Assembly: GCF_032884065.1 (NCBI RefSeq)
Contig: NC_088879.1
Location: 16,093,489-16,157,488 of the forward strand
Direction of reading: 5' to 3'
Source: Artemia franciscana
Taxonomy: Eukaryota; Arthropoda; Branchiopoda; Anostraca; Artemiidae
DNA: 64,000 nucleotides
This document shows positions 59,896 through 64,000 of this stretch, piece by piece; position 1 is the first letter of the stretch, and every line of letters begins with the position of its first letter. A model generated the notes under the pieces. It saw only the letters and a list, made by a program, of their open reading frames with translations. It did no database searches and had not been told where the DNA came from. A program made the translations under genes and the position numbers.

Positions 59896-61534
59896 AAATA
59901 AAAGCGAAAAATTCACATATAAGAGTAAGTCTATCAAATAACTTAAATCAGAGAGAACTCGCCCATGGCTTATACACTTTTATATATTATTTGTGAAAAA
60001 AACATATTACTCAACAGCGAAGATAAATGTCACACTTGTCTTTATATTTGAATGCTGTCTTTCACAATCTTGTATATAAAATTTTTAAATTCCGCCGTCT
60101 GTTACTCAATAGGTATCCAACATGGTACCCTGTATCCAACATGGCTTGTTGTGATTAATTACTATTAATTATAATAGCTTATTGAATAAACGCACCTATT
60201 ATGCTGTAATGTACGCCATTTTGACACGAGAATGAATTTCTTACAAAAGAAATCTTTCAAACCCATCTGCTGAGTCCTAGCCGAGTGTTTAGAGCTCCAA
60301 ACTTAAAATCCTGAAGTCAGGGGTTGGAGGCCTGACTTCGCTGATTATTTGGTTTGAAACATGTATTAATGCTGTGTCCCTAAGCTAAGCCAGAAGCTCT
60401 GAATGGGTACCTGAGAAATTTTTGTGGATTTAACAACTGCTTTTGAACACAATTCAATAATTGTAATTGGTAAATAAACACTAAAATTTACAAAACAAAT
60501 TGTATATAAGTCTAATGAACATGGGACTAGATTAGCACAATTAAGCCAGCCCAGGTGTTGCTATTTCTTGAGACAGGTAAAATATAATTATGCTTAAAAA
60601 AATTTGAGTTGATTTCACAACCCCAGTTTTTGTAAAAACTTTATCTAATGGTATACAAACGCCCATTCTAGGCTTTATTGTTTCTAAGGTACAGCTTACC
60701 CTTTTCTTGAGTTTAACTGAAATGAGGTGAAAATCTAAACTGGTAGAATTCATTATATGGGATCACCTTAGATCAAAATAATCCAAGCAAAAAAACAGGA
60801 AAGACAGTGTTTTCTATTGAAAATTTTATACATATTTAATGGAATGAGAAATCATCAGCTTGTATAACCATCTTTCACTCACATATTATTACACGTGATA
60901 TTAAATCAACAACAGGTCCTCTTTCCAAACTGAAATTCTCCTCAGTTTTTACTAAATGGACATAGGCGCATTCCTCTTTTGATCTCTTGAAAAGCCTTAT
61001 TTCCTACCAGATGTGACTGTTTAGTCAACTTCTCTGAAGTCTAAGAGAAAGAATTGAAGGGGTCAAAACTAAATGAAACAAACCCAAAAAATCAAATTTT
61101 GGCAACTTGGCTACTAAGGTTAGGTCAAAAAAACATAATCGCTTATTTTTGTCATGATTATTTTGTTTAAACTATGACTCCGCAATTGACCTCCTATTTT
61201 ACTTGAAGTTTCTGCTTGTTTGGATTTTCATTTTTCAAAAGTCAACTCTTTACTTTTTGATAAAAAAATTACTACTGTTTCTCTCTTTTGTATTTAACTT
61301 TTGTTGACTTTTAATTTCCTTGGTTTGTTACAGTAGTAACAAATACTGAAGTAATTTGAGTCACATTAATCATCTACGCTGTTGGCTACAACACGATTGC
61401 CAAACTTGAAAAACCCAAATTTTAAATCTAACTGACTAAAAACATCAAACCCAAAATCAACATCCTGATTCTGAAAAAGGGTAGCACGTCTGTCAGGATT
61501 AAGGGCCTTTTGCTATCACCATCTTACCGTTTTC
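59896..61534. other. No gene seen apart from a tRNA-like scrap
   Basis: AT-rich DNA with no supported frames. Confidence 0.4.
60271..60347 (+). tRNA. Degenerate tRNA-like sequence (Leu-like, SINE or pseudogene)
   Basis: A-box-like TAGCCGAGTGTTTAGAGC, a central ACTTAAAAT, and a T arm TCAGG...CCTGA around a damaged B box (GGTTGGAGG instead of GGTTCGANT). The acceptor stem does not pair. Confidence 0.35.
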
Positions 61535-61760
61535 CAATAGTATACACAAAGAACAAGAAGAACAATAGAGAATTCTTTTCGCAAGACAGTTAAATTCTGT
61601 ATTTGAATAAATATTTCGACTCATTGTCCAAGGACCGTTCTCAGCAAAACATAAATACATAAAAGAAAAGATATTTAATCAAACATAAAACAATTATAAC
61701 TAAAACGAAAATTTTTAACACAGTCCCAGCTTCCTTTCTTCAGCAAACCTTATTTTCAGC
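61535..61760 (+). repeat. Second copy of the 19.98 kb dispersed repeat
   Basis: Shares AAGAACAAGAAGAACAATAG, TTGTCCAAGGACCGTTCTCAG and CAGTCCCAGCTTCC-like blocks with 20020-20210. Confidence 0.65.
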
Positions 61761-62304
61761 ATCTTAAAGATAACGGAGCAATTTTTGAAATTTTCATTTT
61801 AGTTTTAATGGTTGTATGTTATTGTAAGTCTCTTTTCTTTTACATTGTTTTCTTTTATTTTATATATGATTTCAGTTTAACCAAGACCCCCTCAGGGCAA
61901 GGTGTCTGCTACGTCACAGGGAATGTTTTCCGAGATATGTAGGTGCATGTATGGAAATTGGAGTTAAGCGTGAAGTAATAATTTCTTTTTAAAAGGATAC
62001 CTTCAGGGGCTTCCTTACTCCAGGAGTACCGTGATTGTCACCTAATAGAGTCTAAGTGTTACGTAATAGGGTTTACATGTTACGTAAAAGAAATTGATAG
62101 AGGGCCAGGGAAAAAGCTGTTACATAATAGGATTTGTTTTCTTTTGGTTGTTACGTAATAGGACTTGTTAGAAGGCGAGAAAAAAATCTGTCACTTAATA
62201 GGGTCTATTTATAAAATCTTGCTACGTAATTAGGAATATTAAAGCTCACTAGCCAAGGCTCAGGGGTTTTCATTAAGATATTTTTCTTCAAGACGTTTCA
62301 AGAT
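61761..62304. other. Non-coding stretch ending in a TTACGTAA cluster
   Basis: No frame supported; see the separate motif entry. Confidence 0.4.
62039..62232. promoter_or_regulatory. Cluster of TTACGTAATAGG-like motifs
   Basis: TTACGTAA occurs near 62059, 62080 and 62150, with variants TTACATAA (62120), TCACTTAA (62190) and CTACGTAA (62222), each usually followed by TAGG. TTACGTAA is the core of the PAR-bZIP/E4BP4 (D-box) site. Irregular spacing of 20-40 bases could also be a degraded tandem repeat. Confidence 0.4.
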
Positions 62305-62985
62305 CAGTGGCGCCATTTGGGGGGGGGGGGGCATGGCCCCCCTGATTTCTGGAGGGGCCCAATTTCAACCACGTAATTCTTTGTTTATTCGTCCTTGTTC
62401 TACTTTTTTCTCTTTTTTTTACCGTATTTCTACTGTGAATTATTACTAAATAGCAAATTCAAGATACTCGACGATTATTGCATTTCAAGAAAGTATCCTG
62501 TTTTTGCCGTTCTCCCTAATTAATTTATGGTCACCCTTTTGGCAGGGGTTTGTAAAGTCCTTTCTGGGCTCGGAGTACTTCTGTGACATTGAAGTCTCTC
62601 CAGTGATTAATGAATCCCGTCAGTCGGCACATTTATGTGTAGGCTAACATCTGGAAAAGAGGGTATCCAGACCAGGGTGTCATTCCAGTTTTGTATTTAG
62701 TTTCTCGTTACCCTTCATCAAATAAAGAACCGTGAAACAGTGTTGAGTTGTGTTCAAGTTCAAATCGGATTATTGAAACATGAGTTCATCCGGTGCGAGT
62801 GGTGCAAAAAAAAGGAAAATAAAAGCCCAAAGGAAAGAAGAAGAAATAAAGATGCAACGACGATTGGCTTCGTTTTTCAAACCGACTGTAAGTAAATCTA
62901 CCACATTTTAAATTTTGTTTCGTCGACCAATCTCACTGAACGAACCAGAACAAGAGCTACGAGCTTATATGGCACTTGTTACGAG
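62305..62985 (+). mobile_element. hAT-like (ZMYM-type) transposon 5' end, truncated
   Basis: CAGTGGCGCCATTTGG at 62305 has the CAGTGGCG start typical of hAT terminal repeats, followed by a G run and CCCCCTGATTTCTGGAGGGG. A coding start lies 475 bases in, and the element stops where a family R copy begins near 62990. The 3' end is absent. Confidence 0.55.
62780..62911 (+). CDS. Putative first exon of a hAT/ZMYM1-like transposase
   Basis: ATG followed by SSSGASGAKKRKIKAQRKE and EEIKMQRRLASFFKPT; 43 codons to TAA. The KKRK-rich start and LASFF phrase are typical of the N terminus of ZMYM1-like/hAT transposases (ahead of a TTF-type zinc finger). A strong donor ACT|GTAAGT occurs at codon 36-37, so the true exon probably ends at 62887 and the remaining codons are intron. 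The rest of the gene is not in the window, being replaced by family R. Confidence 0.5.
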   Translation: MSSSGASGAKKRKIKAQRKEEEIKMQRRLASFFKPTVSKSTTF

Positions 62986-62989
62986 TGTT

Positions 62990-64000
62990 TTTCTATTTAA
63001 TTTCTGATCATTTTTTAAATAAAGCCAGAAAATCTGGCTTCACCTCCACGGAGAAATCCCCCTTGGAAATATCCTCTGAACAATACAATCCTGGTTAAAA
63101 TTTACTGGGACAATTACCCTTAACACTTCCAAGCGTGAAATTGAGCCAGTAAATAGAAAGCAAGATATATAAAGAAATTTTGTATAGGAATTCTGGAAAA
63201 TTTTTCCAGTACACAATTTCCCCTGAAAAGTTCATCCCCTAGAAAATTCATTTTCCATGGAAAATTCTCCCCGAGCTAAGTCCCCCAGCCAAAAAAATCG
63301 TCCTCCCCTTCCCACCCTAGAAATGTATGCATGCTTCCGAATAAGAAATACTATATGTAAACAATGGTCACATTTTTTAACTTGAAGACCTTTTCCCAAG
63401 AGCTCTGGGTTTCATGTTATCTCCAAAGACATTATTATTAGGCCTTTCAACGATGTTGAACAAAATAGCTATCTCAGATTTTTGGTCAGGGGAATTTGGG
63501 GAAAAATGGCGTGGGAGGGGGCCTAGTTGCCCTCCAATTTTTTTGGTAACTTAAAAAGGGCACTAGAACTTTGAATTTCCGTTAGAATAAGCCCTCTCCC
63601 GATGTCTTGGCCCACTGGTTCGATATGATCACCCCTGGGCAAAAAAAAAAAAAAAAAATAAACACGCATCCGTGATCTTTCTTCTAATATGAAGTACAAA
63701 ATTCCACATTTTTGCAGATAGGAGCTTGGAGCCTCTACAATAGGGTTCTCTTAATACGCTGAATCTGATGGTATGATTTTATTATGATTATATGAGTTCT
63801 AAGGGTGTTTCAGCCATTTTTTGAAAATCAGGCACATTTCTCAGGCTTGTAACCTTTGAAGGGTAAGACTAAACTTAACAAAATGTATTTAAAATCAGCA
63901 TAAAAGTTTAGTTCTTTTGACATATCTATTGGTATCAAATTCCGTTTTTTAGAGTTTCGGTTACTATTGAGCCGGGTCGCTCCTTACTTACAGCTCGTTA
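62990..64000 (-). repeat. Family R copy, minus orientation, runs off the right edge
   Basis: Reverse complement of the block order at 46300-47110: ends with CGGGTCGCTCCTTACTTACA at 63973-63992. Includes GGCGTGGGAGGGGGCCTAGT, CATCCGTGATCTTTCTTCTA and a 19-base A run at about 63640. Confidence 0.78.

Overview
This looks like nuclear DNA of an animal, most likely an arthropod; a crustacean such as a brine shrimp is only a guess from the style of the repeats. It is AT-rich, carries very long (AT)n microsatellites, has no bacterial-style operons, and is dominated by mobile elements: rolling-circle Helitrons, at least three non-LTR retrotransposon (LINE) relics, a hAT-like 5' end, miniature inverted-repeat elements and several unnamed dispersed repeat families. 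No complete host gene is visible. A few short open frames with plausible splice sites may be isolated host exons.

1-15.6 kb and 36.8-38.4 kb: a Helitron cluster. Copies share a 5' end (TCTATATATATAAAAATAAG), a run of TGACGTCA sites, a short ORF of 23-residue basic repeats with an acidic, aromatic tail, an A-rich spacer, a GACGACCGGGACACAGGG-type minisatellite, the last 22-65 codons of a Helitron helicase, and a GC-rich 3' end carrying two hairpin-CTAG terminators in series. Insertions sit between A and T. Copies lie in both orientations, head-to-head at 5' ends, and once as an end-to-end tandem dimer (7410-11816). The copy at 13.9-15.3 kb is the closest to autonomous: it keeps the N-terminal repeats, a Cys-rich region and the C-terminal helicase half, but has lost the Rep nuclease and the Walker motifs and carries frameshifts. 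A LINE (3.07-4.79 kb) interrupts the cluster.

16.2-18.2 kb: a degenerate satellite of about 80-84 bp units, about 17 in one orientation followed by about 5 inverted. 18.9-19.2 kb: a possible terminal coding exon. 19.6-24.6 kb: foldback repeats and two LINE relics with endonuclease, reverse-transcriptase and C-terminal pieces. 25-36 kb: mostly unannotatable AT-rich DNA with a LINE (32.07-33.7 kb), hairpins and copies of a dispersed repeat called family R here.

38.4-64 kb: more R copies, often followed by a palindromic module called family P (arms up to 129 bp), a 541-bp TIR element with 8-bp target-site-like duplications (53.3-53.9 kb), a block of about 290-bp tandem units ending in a hairpin (58.7-59.9 kb), tRNA-like sequences, a cluster of TTACGTAA motifs (62.0-62.2 kb), and a hAT/ZMYM-like 5' end with a putative first exon (62.3-62.99 kb) cut off by another R copy that runs to the window end.

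The observation most worth following is the repeated non-autonomous Helitron that keeps a compact gene (CRE-like sites, STPR-like ORF, AATAAA) although its replication genes are almost wholly deleted.
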